A DNA stretch of 64,000 nucleotides from Demequina litoralis (GTDB lineage: Bacteria; Actinomycetota; Actinomycetes; Actinomycetales; Demequinaceae). Made by a program: the position numbers and the translations under genes. A model generated the notes under the pieces. That model ran no database searches. It saw nothing but the letters and a program-made list of their open reading frames with translations, and was not told where the DNA came from. This document shows positions 36,204 to 48,900 of this stretch, piece by piece (position 1 is the first letter of the stretch; every line of letters begins with the position of its first letter). The DNA is taken from NCBI RefSeq assembly GCF_030418455.1, contig NZ_JAUHPW010000006.1, positions 62,001 through 126,000 of the forward strand, written 5' to 3'.

Positions 36204-37541
36204 ATGGCCCTCGAGACCACGATCGCGCTGATCGCGCTGCTGATCGCGATGAGCGCCCTGGTCCTGGCCGTGAGCGTGACGCGCCACATCGGCAAGCGCG
36301 ACCCGGTCGCCGTGCCGAGGCGGTGGCGACGCCTGCTGCTCATCAGGCCGATGCCGACGATGGACCTGGGCGCGGCGACCGAGCGGTCCGATGCGCGCGA
36401 GCGCGTGGCGTTCATCGCGAACCCCACCAAGGACGGCGTGGCGGAGCTGCGCGAGCAGGCGCTGCGCGCGTGCGCGATCCGCTACCTGCCGCAGCCGATG
36501 TGGCTCTACACGACGGCCGACGACCCCGGCACCGGCGTCACGCGCGAGGCGATCGCGGCGGGCGCGGACCTCGTGGTCGCGGTCGGCGGCGACGGCACGG
36601 TGCGGGGGGTCGCGGAGGGCTGCGCGGGGACCGACGTGCCGATGGCGATCATGCCGATGGGCACCGGCAACCTCTTCGCACGCAACCTCGACCTGCCGCT
36701 CGGCGACACCGCGGCGCTGCTCCGCACCGCCCTGGAGGGCTCGGAGCGCCGGTCCGACGTCGGCTGGCTCCAGCTGGTCCGCACCCCGGATGGCGAGCTC
36801 GAGGACGAGCGCCACATCTTCCTCGTCATCGCCGGTGCGGGGCTCGACGCGGAGATGGTGGCCGGGGCGAACGACCGCCTCAAGCAGCGCATGGGCTGGG
36901 TCGCCTACTTCTTCGCGGCGGTGCGCCACCTGGGCAAGCGCATGGAGGCGCGCATCACCGTCGACGACGGCGAGCCGGTGACGAGCCGCATGCGCACGGT
37001 GCTGCTCGCGAACGTGGGCAAGCTCCCGGCGGGCATCCAGCTCATCCCGGACGCCACGTACGACGACGGCAGCCTCGACGTCGCGACGCTCGACGCGCGC
37101 GGCGGCATCGTGGGCTGGACGGAGCTGTTCGGCACCGTGGTCGCCCAGGGCGCCGGCATCCGCGAGCCGTGGCTGCTGCGGATCTGGAAGACGTCGCGCA
37201 TCGACCACGTCCGCGGACGGACCGTCGACATCACCGTCACCGAGGCGCAGAAGGTCCAGGTCGACGGCGAGTCGCTGGGCCGTGCCACGCGCATCCGCGC
37301 CGAGGTCGACCCCGCGGCGCTCGTCCTGCGCGTGCCCCGCACGAGCGCACGCTCAGCCACCGGCGGGGACCAAGGGGAGAAGGCGGGCGCTGCGGGGGCC
37401 TCGGGGCCCTCGGGCGTGGCCGGAGTCCCGGATGCGGCGGGGCCGGGCGAGCCGACGGACTCCGCCACCGCAGACCCAGCGGATACCGCCCCTGCCGACG
37501 ACGCGAGCGACGTGCCCGCCAGGGAGCCCGCGGGTTCCTGA
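36204..37541 (+). CDS. Diacylglycerol/lipid kinase family protein with N-terminal anchor
   Basis: The 445-residue protein starts with one membrane helix (residues 6-28), then a DAGK catalytic domain: [11 protein letters not shown] (about 68), the nucleotide-binding [16 protein letters not shown] (about 126) and [16 protein letters not shown], plus the C-terminal half ending in the VQVDGESLG region. It would phosphorylate diacylglycerol or a related lipid at the inner membrane face. The final 75 residues are a low-complexity Gly/Ala/Asp/Pro tail. Its ATG is 38 bases from the serS start, so the promoters overlap. Confidence 0.9.
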   Translation: MALETTIALIALLIAMSALVLAVSVTRHIGKRDPVAVPRRWRRLLLIRPMPTMDLGAATERSDARERVAFIANPTKDGVAELREQALRACAIRYLPQPMWLYTTADDPGTGVTREAIAAGADLVVAVGGDGTVRGVAEGCAGTDVPMAIMPMGTGNLFARNLDLPLGDTAALLRTALEGSERRSDVGWLQLVRTPDGELEDERHIFLVIAGAGLDAEMVAGANDRLKQRMGWVAYFFAAVRHLGKRMEARITVDDGEPVTSRMRTVLLANVGKLPAGIQLIPDATYDDGSLDVATLDARGGIVGWTELFGTVVAQGAGIREPWLLRIWKTSRIDHVRGRTVDITVTEAQKVQVDGESLGRATRIRAEVDPAALVLRVPRTSARSATGGDQGEKAGAAGASGPSGVAGVPDAAGPGEPTDSATADPADTAPADDASDVPAREPAGS

Positions 37542-37574
37542 CCGGCGGCAGCGCGACGCGGCCGCGAGCCGACG

Positions 37575-38507
37575 TCAGTGACGCCCGGAGCGCAGGCCCT
37601 GGACCCACGTGCGCGCCTCGGCGAACTCCTCCTCCGAGGTTCCCGGGGTCACGGGCGTGGGGTACCCCGACGCGGCGGGGTACGAGCCGAGGAACACCAC
37701 CACGGGGTTGGTGCGCTTGAGCCCGACGAGGGCCTCGGCGACGCGCGGCTCGTCGATGTGGCCGAGCGCGTCGACCGAGAACGAGTACTCGCCGGGGCGG
37801 TCCGAGCGCGGGCGGCTCTCGATGCGCGACAGGTTGACGCCGCGCGCCGCGAACTGCTCGAGCATCGCCAGCAGGGCGCCGGCACGGTCGTCGGGCAGAT
37901 GCACCACGAGGGTGGTCTTGTCCGCGCCCGTGGCGTGGGGCACGGCGGTGGGGCGACCCACCTTGACGAAGCGGGTCGCGGAGTGCGGGTTGTCGGCGAC
38001 GCCGGCGGCGAGGACCTCGAGGCCGAGCCGCGCGCCGAGACCGGGAGGCGCCAGCGCGGCGTCGAAGCCCGCGACGCCCTCGGCGAGCTCGCCCGCGGCG
38101 GCCGCGTTCGACGTGGCGGCCACCTGCACCGCGCCCGGCACGTGCTCGGCGAGCCAGCGCCGGCACTGCGCGAGGCCGTGCGAGTGCGCCGCGACGGCCC
38201 CGATGGACCCGACCGTCGTGCCCGGGCGCGCGACGAGCTCGAAGCTCACCGGCAGCACCACCTCGCCGAGGATGACGAGCGGGGCGCCGGTCGCGAGCGT
38301 GTCGAGCGTCGCGGTGACGCCGCCCTCGACCGTGTTCTCGATCGCGACCACCGCGAAGTCGACGTCGCCGGCGCGCACGGACGCGAGCGCCGAGAGGACG
38401 TCGATCGCGGGGACCATCTCGACCTCGTCGACGTCGACCATCGCGCGCAGGGCGGCCTCCGTGAACGTGCCGGAGGGTCCCAGATAGGCATACCGCGGCA
38501 GCGTCAC
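37575..38507 (-). CDS. pheA: Prephenate dehydratase with ACT domain
   Basis: PheA converts prephenate to phenylpyruvate in phenylalanine synthesis. The 310-residue monofunctional type shows YLGPSGTFTEAAL (residues 7-19), IENTVEGGV, the catalytic TRF in SATRFVKVG and an ACT domain with LSRIESRPRSDRPGEYSF, which binds phenylalanine for feedback inhibition. The GTG at 38507 overlaps the stop codon of the upstream glycosyltransferase gene by four bases. Confidence 0.96.
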   Translation of the reverse strand: MTLPRYAYLGPSGTFTEAALRAMVDVDEVEMVPAIDVLSALASVRAGDVDFAVVAIENTVEGGVTATLDTLATGAPLVILGEVVLPVSFELVARPGTTVGSIGAVAAHSHGLAQCRRWLAEHVPGAVQVAATSNAAAAGELAEGVAGFDAALAPPGLGARLGLEVLAAGVADNPHSATRFVKVGRPTAVPHATGADKTTLVVHLPDDRAGALLAMLEQFAARGVNLSRIESRPRSDRPGEYSFSVDALGHIDEPRVAEALVGLKRTNPVVVFLGSYPAASGYPTPVTPGTSEEEFAEARTWVQGLRSGRH

Positions 38508-39397
38508 GCGTCCTCCCTCGTCTCGGGGCCCTCGTCCGCGCCCGGTCGGAGGCGGTGGCCCACGGCGGTGCGGGCGGTGTCCACCCGGCCGCGGATGCGC
38601 CGCGCGCTCACCGCCGTCAGCACCTCACGGTACCGGTTGGCCCTGCCCATGGGGCTGCGGTCCTCGATCGAGGGACCCTTGTGCCGGATCTCGCACTCGA
38701 CCTCGGTGATGGTGAGCCCCGCGTGGAGCACGTCGAGCGTCATCGCGGGCTCGAGCCCGTTGCCGCGCGCGAGCGGCATCGACGCCTCGAGCGCCTCACG
38801 CGTGAGGCAGCGGATGCGCCCGAGCGGCTGGCGGGGCGACCAGCCGGTCGCGCGCTCGACCGCCGCCCTGGCGATCTTGGACGGCACGCCGGGCGCGACC
38901 GCCTGCGCGTCCGTCAGCGCGACGGCGAGGTCGCACACCCCCTCGAGGACCGCGGGCACGAGCGGCGCCGCCCCGATCGCGTAGTGGCCGAGGTTGGGGT
39001 CGAGCAGCAGGACGGCGCGCGGCGTGCGGCCGGGCTCGTCGCGCATCGCGATGACCGATGCGCCGGTCTCGACCGCGGCGGAGCGGCCGCGGGTGTGCGA
39101 GTGGCGGATCACGACGGCGCCGGCGCGGCGCGCGAGCTCCTGGGTGTTGTCCGTCGAGCCGTCGTCGACGACGAGCACGAGGTCGACGCCGGGGATCGCG
39201 AGCGCGGCGCGCACCGTCGCCGCGATCCGGCGGGCCTGGTCGTGCGCGACGATCAGCGCGGCGACCGACGGCCCGGGCGGCGGGGGCGCGGCGGCACGGC
39301 CGCGCGCCCGGCGCGCGCGCGCCCGGGCCAGGGCGTCGGCGGACGCCTTCCGCGGCTCGGCTCCCTCGGCTGGTGACACGAGGCCCAGCCTAGTCAC
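38504..39397 (-). CDS. Family 2 glycosyltransferase with altered DxD
   Basis: The 297-residue protein has a basic Pro/Ala-rich N-terminus and then a GT2 domain: VAALIVAHDQARRIAATV (about residue 44), LVVDDGSTDNT (about 74-84) and a long helical C-terminal part (RYREVLTAVSARRIRGRVDTART). Where canonical enzymes carry a D-x-D or DADGQ loop, this one reads LLLDPNLGHY, so the metal-binding Asp pair is incomplete. The sugar donor is unknown. The GTG at 39397 follows GGGAGG, and the gene is coupled to pheA by a GTGA overlap. Confidence 0.82.
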   Translation of the reverse strand: MTRLGLVSPAEGAEPRKASADALARARARRARGRAAAPPPPGPSVAALIVAHDQARRIAATVRAALAIPGVDLVLVVDDGSTDNTQELARRAGAVVIRHSHTRGRSAAVETGASVIAMRDEPGRTPRAVLLLDPNLGHYAIGAAPLVPAVLEGVCDLAVALTDAQAVAPGVPSKIARAAVERATGWSPRQPLGRIRCLTREALEASMPLARGNGLEPAMTLDVLHAGLTITEVECEIRHKGPSIEDRSPMGRANRYREVLTAVSARRIRGRVDTARTAVGHRLRPGADEGPETREDA

Positions 39398-39507
39398 CCG
39401 TGACCCTCCCTGGTACCACCCTTTGCCTAGGCCTTACCCGATGCTGACCGTCCCGTGACGCGCGCGAGCCCTGGCACTCGCCCCTGGCGCGTGGAAGAGT
39501 AGGCCAC

Positions 39508-41181
<1,674 letters not shown>

Positions 41182-41238
41182 CGCCGCCCGGCGTGGCGCG
41201 CATGACATCGTCACCCCTGGTCTGACAGGGTGCTCCGC

Positions 41239-42057
41239 ATGACGAACCGACTCCGCACCCTCGGCCTGGTCGCCGCGACGGCACTCGTGCTCACGGGCTG
41301 CCTCCGCGTCGAGATGTCCATCGCGCTCAACCCGGACGACACCGCCGACGGCAGCTTCCTCATGGCCATCGAGAAGGGCTCGGGCGAGGCCTTCGACGTG
41401 TCGGACGACGACCTGCTCGAGCAGTTCACGGCCGATTCCGAGGGCGACTTCGAGACCGGCACCGTCGAGCCCTACGAGGACGAGGACTACATCGGCACCC
41501 GTGTCTCGTTCGACGACGAGCCGCTGGGCTCGTTCGCCGGGGAGACGGACGACGACCTCGCGATCGTGCGCGACGGCGACGACTACGTGGTGTCCGGCTC
41601 GATGTCCGACGCGGAGGATGAGGACCTCGGCTCGCTTCCGGGCGCCGACATGGTGCTGAGCATCACGTTCCCCGGAGAGGTGAGCGAGCACAACGGCACG
41701 CTCGAGGGCACGACCGTCACGTGGGACCTCATGGACGCGCCCGAGGAGCTCGCGGCGCGGGGCTCCGCCTCGCCGCCCTCGGCGTTCCCGGTGTGGGCCT
41801 GGCCCGCGATCGGCGCGGGCGCCCTCGCGGTCGTCGCGATCGCCGTCGTGGCGGTGCTGCGCCGCCGGGGCGGCACGGACGAGAGCGCGGGGGACGATGC
41901 GGTGGTCCTTCCCGTCGAGACCGTCGAGTTCGTGCCGGGCCCGGCACCCGCGAGCACCGGCATGGACGCCCCGACCGCCGAGCTCCCCACCCCCGCGGAT
42001 ACGATCGAGACGGGGTCCGTCGAGGGCACGGACGGCGAGGAGGACCATCCGCGATGA
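41239..42057 (+). CDS. LppM-like lipoprotein with C-terminal membrane helix
   Basis: This 272-residue protein has a lipobox signal (LVLTGCLRVE, Cys 18) and an acidic extracytoplasmic domain beginning RVEMSIALNPDDTADG, resembling LppM. A C-terminal membrane helix (FPVWAWPAIGAGALAVVAIAVVAVL in part, about 184-208) leads into an acidic cytoplasmic tail. So it may be tethered both by lipid and by a helix. The ATG at 41239 was chosen over an upstream ATG in MLRM. Its stop overlaps the next gene by four bases. LppM in Mycobacterium affects phagosome blocking, but that role need not apply here. Confidence 0.8.
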   Translation: MTNRLRTLGLVAATALVLTGCLRVEMSIALNPDDTADGSFLMAIEKGSGEAFDVSDDDLLEQFTADSEGDFETGTVEPYEDEDYIGTRVSFDDEPLGSFAGETDDDLAIVRDGDDYVVSGSMSDAEDEDLGSLPGADMVLSITFPGEVSEHNGTLEGTTVTWDLMDAPEELAARGSASPPSAFPVWAWPAIGAGALAVVAIAVVAVLRRRGGTDESAGDDAVVLPVETVEFVPGPAPASTGMDAPTAELPTPADTIETGSVEGTDGEEDHPR

Positions 42058-42902
42058 GGAGGCTGGGTGCCGCGCTCGCCGTCGCGGCCGTCGCGCTCAC
42101 CGGCTGCGTGCGGGTGTCGACCGAGACGACGTTCGGCGAGGACGACACCTTCTCCCAGCACGCGGTGATCGCGATGACGTCGCAGGCGCGCATGGTGCTC
42201 GACCAGCAGCTCGGGCAGCTCGCCGACCGGCTTCCGGAAGGAGTCGAGGCACCCGACGACACCCTCGACCCCGGCGCGCTGCTCGACCCGGACGCCGTCC
42301 TCGACCAGCTTGCCCCGCTCGAGGACGCCCACCCGGGTGCGGTCGAGGTCGCCCCCTACGAGGACGAGGACGGGCTCGAGGGCGTCGAGATCTCCATCAC
42401 CGACGTTCCGTTCGACGCGCTGGACGATGCGGCGGGCGCCGCGCCCCTCACCGGCGGCACGGCCGTGACCCGCGACGGCGACGAGTACGTGGTCGAGCTC
42501 GCCACGGGTGCCGCGAGCGGCCTCGCAGCGGCGGGGGTGTCGACCGACCAGCTGGGGCTCGTCTCCGGCGCGGTCGACGTGGCGGTCTCCTTCACCTTCC
42601 CGGGCCTGGTGAGGTCCGCGAGCGCGGGCGAGGTCGAGGGCAACACCGTGATCCTCGGGCTGGCGGACCTGCTCGCGGCCGACGACATCCGCATCGTCGG
42701 CGGCGCCACCACCGAGCGGGACTGGGGCCCGCTGCTGCGCTGGGGCCTCGTCGCGCTCGGCGCGGTCGTGGTCGTCGGCGGCGCCGCGGCGCTCGTGGTC
42801 CAGGACCGTCGCCGTCGCCACCGCACCCACCTGCCGCCGCCGCGCGAGGGCGGCGAGGGCGGGCCGGGCACGCTCGACCGCGAGCCTCCGCCCGCCGCGT
42901 AG
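42054..42902 (+). CDS. LppM-like lipoprotein, paralog of the preceding gene
   Basis: The 282-residue protein has a lipobox (VALTGCVRVS, Cys 17) and a domain related to its neighbour's: RVSTETTFGEDDTF, VEVAPYEDEDGLEGVEI and VSFTFPGLVRSASAGEVEGNTVILGL. A C-terminal helix (LRWGLVALGAVVVVGGAAALVV) is followed by a short basic tail. Both genes keep the GEV.GNT/GTT motif before the membrane region, indicating duplication. The ATGA overlap shows co-translation. Function is unknown. Confidence 0.8.
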   Translation: MRRLGAALAVAAVALTGCVRVSTETTFGEDDTFSQHAVIAMTSQARMVLDQQLGQLADRLPEGVEAPDDTLDPGALLDPDAVLDQLAPLEDAHPGAVEVAPYEDEDGLEGVEISITDVPFDALDDAAGAAPLTGGTAVTRDGDEYVVELATGAASGLAAAGVSTDQLGLVSGAVDVAVSFTFPGLVRSASAGEVEGNTVILGLADLLAADDIRIVGGATTERDWGPLLRWGLVALGAVVVVGGAAALVVQDRRRRHRTHLPPPREGGEGGPGTLDREPPPAA

Positions 42903-42912
42903 CCCCGGCGGC

Positions 42913-45900
42913 TCAGCCCCGGCCGCGTCGCACGACCAGCAGGACCGCACCGGCGGCCACCAGCAGCCCCGCCAGGCCCAGCGGCCACCAGCTGCCGAAG
43001 CCGGTGCTGCTGATCACGCCCGTGGTCGGGGGTGCCGCGAACCAGTTGCGGGCCGTCACGGTGACCGTGGCGCCGGCCTCGACCGTCACGGTGGCGCTGT
43101 CGGGATCGGAACGGTCGGGGAGCACGAGCACGTCGTCGGCGCCGCCCGAGTCGGTCTCCGTCACCACGCACTCCGAGCCGGAGGCGATGGTGTCGAGCGT
43201 GGCGGTGAGCGGATCGCCGCCGCCGAGCGACACCTCGTCGTCCCACGTGACGAGCGCGCCGCCGGGCTGGTCGAGCGTGCACACGACGGAGAACACGAAC
43301 GGGCCCGAGCCGAGCTCGTCGGCGCCGGGACCGGCGACCGTCTTCTCGATGACGAGCTCGCCCGCCTCGAACGTGTTGGTGAAGGTCACCGAGTTCTCGC
43401 CGTCCGGCACGAGCTCCACCCAGCCGCCGGTGCCGTAGGTCACCGACGAGATGTCGCCCATCGTCGACACGACGAGCGTGTCGACCGCGCCCGCGCCGTC
43501 GAGCTCGGTGACGGTGCACTCCGCGCCCGCCGGCAGGCCGTCGATGGTCCACGTCTCGCCGCCGGACACCTGCCCGATCATCGGCTGCCCGGGACCGTAG
43601 CCGTCGCCCCAGACCTCCTCGCCGAGGAAGGTGCACTCGACGCCCATGGTGAACGGCCCGTAGTCCGGCATGTCGCCGTCGGAGTCGAGCGCGTCGGACT
43701 CGACGATCTTGGTGACCTCGAGGCTCGCGAGCTGGTAGTCGTTCGTGACGAACACCTCGTCGTCGACGCCGACCACCGCCTCGCCCGGCACGATCGTGCT
43801 GGACGTCTGTCCGGCGTCCTCCTCGGTGACGATGCACTCGGCGCCGTACGGGATCTCGTCCTGGATGATCACCGAGTAGCCGTTACCGGGGCCGAGCGTG
43901 AAGCTCTCCTCGAACACCGTCTCCCCGTCGACGGTGCAGACGACGGTGACGTCGAAGGCGTCCGGCGCGTAGTCGTGGCCCGGGCCCGTGATGCGCTTGC
44001 GGATCGCGAGGTCACCGGTGAGGAACGAGTTGGTGGCGGTGACGTCGACGCTCTCGTCGGCGCCGATGGTGACCGTGTCGGGCGTCACCTCGACCTCGTC
44101 GGCACCCGCCGCATCGGTCTCCGTGATGACGCATTCGGAGCCTGCCGCGATGTCGTCGATCGTGAGCACGGTGGCGTCGGGGTAGGCGAGCTCCACCTGC
44201 CCGTCCCACGTGACCAGGTCGCCGCCCGCCTGCGGCAGCGTGCACACCACGTCGAAGACGAAGGGTCCCCAACCGACGAGGTCGGCCCCCGGCCCGTCGA
44301 CGATCTTCGTGAGCGTGAGGCTGCCGACCTCGTAGGCGTTGGTGACGAGCGCGGTGTTGTCGTCGGGCTCGAGCACGAGGTCGCCCTCGCTGCCGTCGAT
44401 CACCTCGGGCTCGCCGTCGCCCGCCGTGACGGTCACGGTGACGCTCGCCGCCCCCGAGGTCTCCGTCTCGGTGACGGTGCACTCCGCGCCGGCGGGCAGA
44501 CCGTCGACCGCGAAGGTGTCGCCGTCGCTGAGCGTGGCGTCCATGGGGTTGTCGACGTCGTAGCCGTCGCCCCACACCTCCTCGCCGAGGAACGTGCAGC
44601 GCACCTCGACGTCGAACGGCCCGTACTCGATCGGGTTGCCGTCCGCGTCGACCGCGTCCGACTCGACGAGCTTCGTCACCTCCAGGCCCGCGAGCTGGTA
44701 GTCGTTCGTGACGTCGATCGCGCCGTCCTCGCCGATGACCGCCTCGCCCGGCACCGTCGTCATCGTCGTCTGGCCCGCGTCCTCCTCGGTGACGACGCAC
44801 TCCGCGCCGTACGGGATCTCGTCGACGATCTCGACGGTGTACCCGTTGCCGCCGTCGAGCGTGTACGTCTCCTCGAAGACGGTGCCGCCGTCGGCGGTGC
44901 ACGTGACGGTCACGACGAACTCGTCGGGCGCGTAGCCGGCCCCCGGTCCCGTCACCGCCTTGGTGATGACGAGGTTGCCGGTGTCGAAGCCGTTCGTGGC
45001 CGTCACGTCGACGGTGGCCCCCGGCTCGATGACGATCTCGCCCGGATCCACCTCCACGGTGTCGGCGCCGGCGGAGTCCGTCTCCGTCACCGTGCAGGTC
45101 GAGCCGGCCGCGATGTCGGTGATGGTCTCCGAGGAGAACGTCGGGTAGGTGAGCGAGATCTCGCCCTCCCAGGTGACGATGTCGCCCTCCGGCTGCGGGA
45201 GGGTGCACACCACGTCGAACAGGAACGGCCCCGCTCCGACCAGGTCCGCGCCGGGGCCCGTGACGAGCTTGGTCAGGCGCAGGTCTCCCACGTCGAAGGT
45301 GTTGGTGACGAGGGCGGTGTTGCCGTCGCCCTCCCCGTCGGGCGCGAGGATGATCGTGCCCGCGTCGCCATCGTTCTCGACGGGATCGTCGTCGCCCGCG
45401 GTCGTGGTGACCGTGATGGACGACGCCCCCGCCGTGCCCGTCTCGGTGACCGTGCACTCCGCTCCGGCGGGCAGCCCGTCGACCGCGAAGCTCTCGCCGT
45501 CGCTCAGGGTGGCGTCCATGGGGTTGTCGGCGTCGTAGCCGGTGCCCCACACCTCGTCGCCGAGGAAGGTGCAGCGCACCTCGATGTCGAAGGGACCGAA
45601 CTCGATGGGGTTCCCGTCCGCGTCGACCGCGTCGGACTCGACCGCCTTCGTGACCTCCAGGCCGGCGAGGTCGTAGGTGTTCTCGATCGTCACCCGGCCG
45701 ACCACCGCATCATCCTCCCGCCCGACGGTGCCCTCGGTGATGACGGACGAGGTCTCGCCCGCACCCTCCTCCGAGATGGTGCACTCCGATCCGTACGGCA
45801 GGTCGTCGATCGTGACGACCTCGCCGACCGGCACGGTGAACGTCTCGTCGTAGACGGTCTCGCCCACCGAGGTGCAGACCACCGTGACCGTCACCTCGTC

Positions 45901-48900
45901 CGGCGCGAACTCGACGCCGTCACCCGTGACCTCCTTGAGCACCTCGAGCGGGCCCGTGGCGAGGATGACGCCCACCCGGTTGCCCTCGGTCGGGAGCAGC
46001 TCGCCCCCGGACGTCGTCACGCCGCCGGTGGCGACCGAGTTGTAGGCGACCGTGTCCGCGCCCGGGGTCTCGGACAGCGCGGGCGTCTGCGTCTGCATGT
46101 CGAGCGTGATGTACTCGCCGGGCTGCAGCGGCTCGTCGAAGACGATGTCGTACTGCAGCGCCGTCACCGTGCTGAGGTCGGCGATGTCGTCGATGGGTAC
46201 CCAGGCGCCGTCGGGGCACGGCGTCGCCGGCGTGAGGTCGTCGGTGCAGATCGGGTCGTCGGTGGTGCCGTACACCTCGACCGTCGCGGCGGGGCCGCCG
46301 TACGCGACGAGCGCGTCGACGAGGAGCGGATCCCACTGCGAGCCGCGGTCGGTCGTGTTGATCGCGCCGGTGTCGCCCACGGTCGGCAGCAGGTCGATCG
46401 CGACCACGCGGTCCAGCGGCACGGTGCCCGTGTTCTGGAGCAGCATCCGCCAGGTCTCGGTGTCCCCGGGCGCGGTGATGGGCGTGCAGTTCGGACCGTA
46501 GAAGTCCTCGAGGTACGGCTCGCAGTCGGCCGGCTCGACACCGAGGAGGTCGTCGTCCGCCTTGACGAGCTTGCCTGAGCGCAGCGCGCCCGCGATGCCG
46601 AGCTCGACCGTGGTGTCGGCCTGGCACTCGCCCGTCTCCTCGTCGAACGTGCCGTCGCACTCGTCGAAGGGACGCTCGCCCACGATGCCGAAGCTGTTCG
46701 TCATCGGCACCTCGGCCGCGACGCCCGGACGCGGGAAGAGCGTGATGGTGATCGTGTAGGTCTGCCCCACCTCGAGCACCGTGCCGGGCGGGAACGTGAA
46801 CTCGATCTCCGAGCCGTCACCGGACACCGTCGCGGTGACGTCGGCGGGGTCCGTCGGCATCGGCAGCCCGGTCGCCGGATCGGGGGCCGCGCCGGTGAGG
46901 CCGTAGGAGTACGGGTCGTCGTCGCCGAGCGCGAACTCGAGCATCGGGCCGTCCTCGTCGGTGGGGAGGCGGTCGGTGATGACCGGGTCGATGATCGGCC
47001 AGTCGCCCGTGTTGGTGATGGTGAGCACGAAGTCGGTGGTGCTGCCGGGCGGGATGGTGCCCGTCGGGTCCTTCTCCACGGACACCGCGGTGGTCGCATG
47101 CTCGTACAGCACGGAGGCGGTGTCGTCCTCGGACTGGACGGTGAGGAGCGGGTTGCCGCTCGCGTCCTCGAGGTACGAGCTCACGATGCCGTCGATCGTG
47201 TTGGTCGAGCGGCCCGGCTCGGTCTCGCCGGGCGCCGGGTCGTTGCCCGCCATGTCGGTGGGCACCTCGCCGCCGGTGAGCAGCTCGTCGCGCCGCTGCA
47301 CGATGATGGGGATCTGCTGGTTGGGCGCCTCCGAGTTCTCCCACTGCGTGCCGTCCTCGCGCGTGTACGTGATGCGGATGCCCTGGACATCCTCCGGGTC
47401 GACCCCCGCGGGGAGCGCCGGGACGGGGCCGGGCTCGCCGTCCACCCAGTCCGCGCCGGTGACCACGACCTCGCCGTCGACCTCGGTGAACGTGCCGCCC
47501 GTGAGCACGTCGATCTGCACCTGGTCGATCGGATCGTCGAAGGAGAAGTCGCCGAAGCCGACAAACTCGTACGCGTTCCAGAAGGTCTCGTCCGTGTCCC
47601 GGATCTGCATCATGCCGATGCGGGCGGAACCGCTGGGGTGCGCCGTCAGCAGCATCCCGAACTGGCTCTGGTCGGGCTCGGTCTGCGAGAAGCCGTCCTG
47701 GGTCCAGTCGCTGCCGTCCAGCGGGCCGAACTGCTTCTCGACCGTGAGGCCCAGGTCGAGGCCGGTGATGTCGATGGTCGCCGTGTCGTCCACCGTGGGA
47801 GGGTCGGGCTGGACCTCGGGGTCGCGGCCCGCATCGTCCACCGTGGCCGTGGCCCCGTTGGGGATGGTGAGGACGTCGGGCTCGAGCGGCGCCTCGATGT
47901 CCTCGCCCGTGGTGCGGTTGGTCGCCCTCAGCTGGAGGTCGAACACGAGCACGGCCTGCGCGTCGGGCTCGATGCGGCCCTCGTAGTCGATCGACAGGCC
48001 GACCACGTTCAGCAGGTCCGCGCGCGGGATCGACGTGAGGGGCGTGGCGTCGTCGGGGTCCCCGGGGGTCGACGAGATCACGGTGGTGGTGTCCGCGACG
48101 CCGTCGCCGTTGCTGTCGACGTCGAGCGTCATGGTCCACGACTCGGTGCCGTCGGGCACCTGCATGCTCACGAAGCCGGTGAGGTTGAAGAAGTCGAACG
48201 GGCTCGTGCCCGCCGAGCTGGGGTCCTCGAGGACGAGGTGGTCGATGCGGGCCTGCGTGAGGTTGTCCGCCGTCAGCGTGACGCGGCCCGACGGGTAGTC
48301 CTCGGGCGCGGTGCCCGCCGGCGGGTCGCCGAGCGGGCCGCCGGTCCACTGCTTGTCGAGGCCCACGTTGAGCGGCACGTCGACGATCGCGATGACGTCG
48401 GAGTCCTCGTCCGTGTAGGTCTCGTCGTCGATCACCGCGGTGGCGCCCGCATCGTCCCGGATGAGCGCCTCGCCTTCGACCGGGTCGCCCTCGTTGTAGG
48501 AGTCGTGGCCGGTGACCGGGCTGCCGTCCGAGCGGCGGTCGTCGCGGATCTGGAAGTTGAGGGTGATGGGACGCGACTCGTCGAAGGTGCGCGCGACGCC
48601 GGATCCGGCCGGGGGCGCCGTCGGGTCGGTGGTGGTGAGACGGGCCGAGCCCTCGACGAACACGAGCCGCACGCCGATCGTGTCCGCCTGCTCCGCGGCG
48701 GTCAGCGTGTACCCCGGGAAGGTGCCGTCGCACGCGTCGGGGCACGGGTCGTTGGTGGCGTCGACCCAGCCCTGCCCCTCGCGGTACAGCTCGACGGCCG
48801 CCACCTGGTCCCACTGCATCAGGGGGTCGGTGGCGGTGGTGATCGGGTCGATCGAGACGAGGTCGAAGGCCTCGTAGAAGGACTCCGCGATCGGCGTGCC

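Noticed and set aside
43036-45948. Possible CRISPR array or IS because of repeats
   Set aside because: The repeats are large, in frame and encode protein modules; no short repeat-spacer pattern, cas gene or transposase is present.
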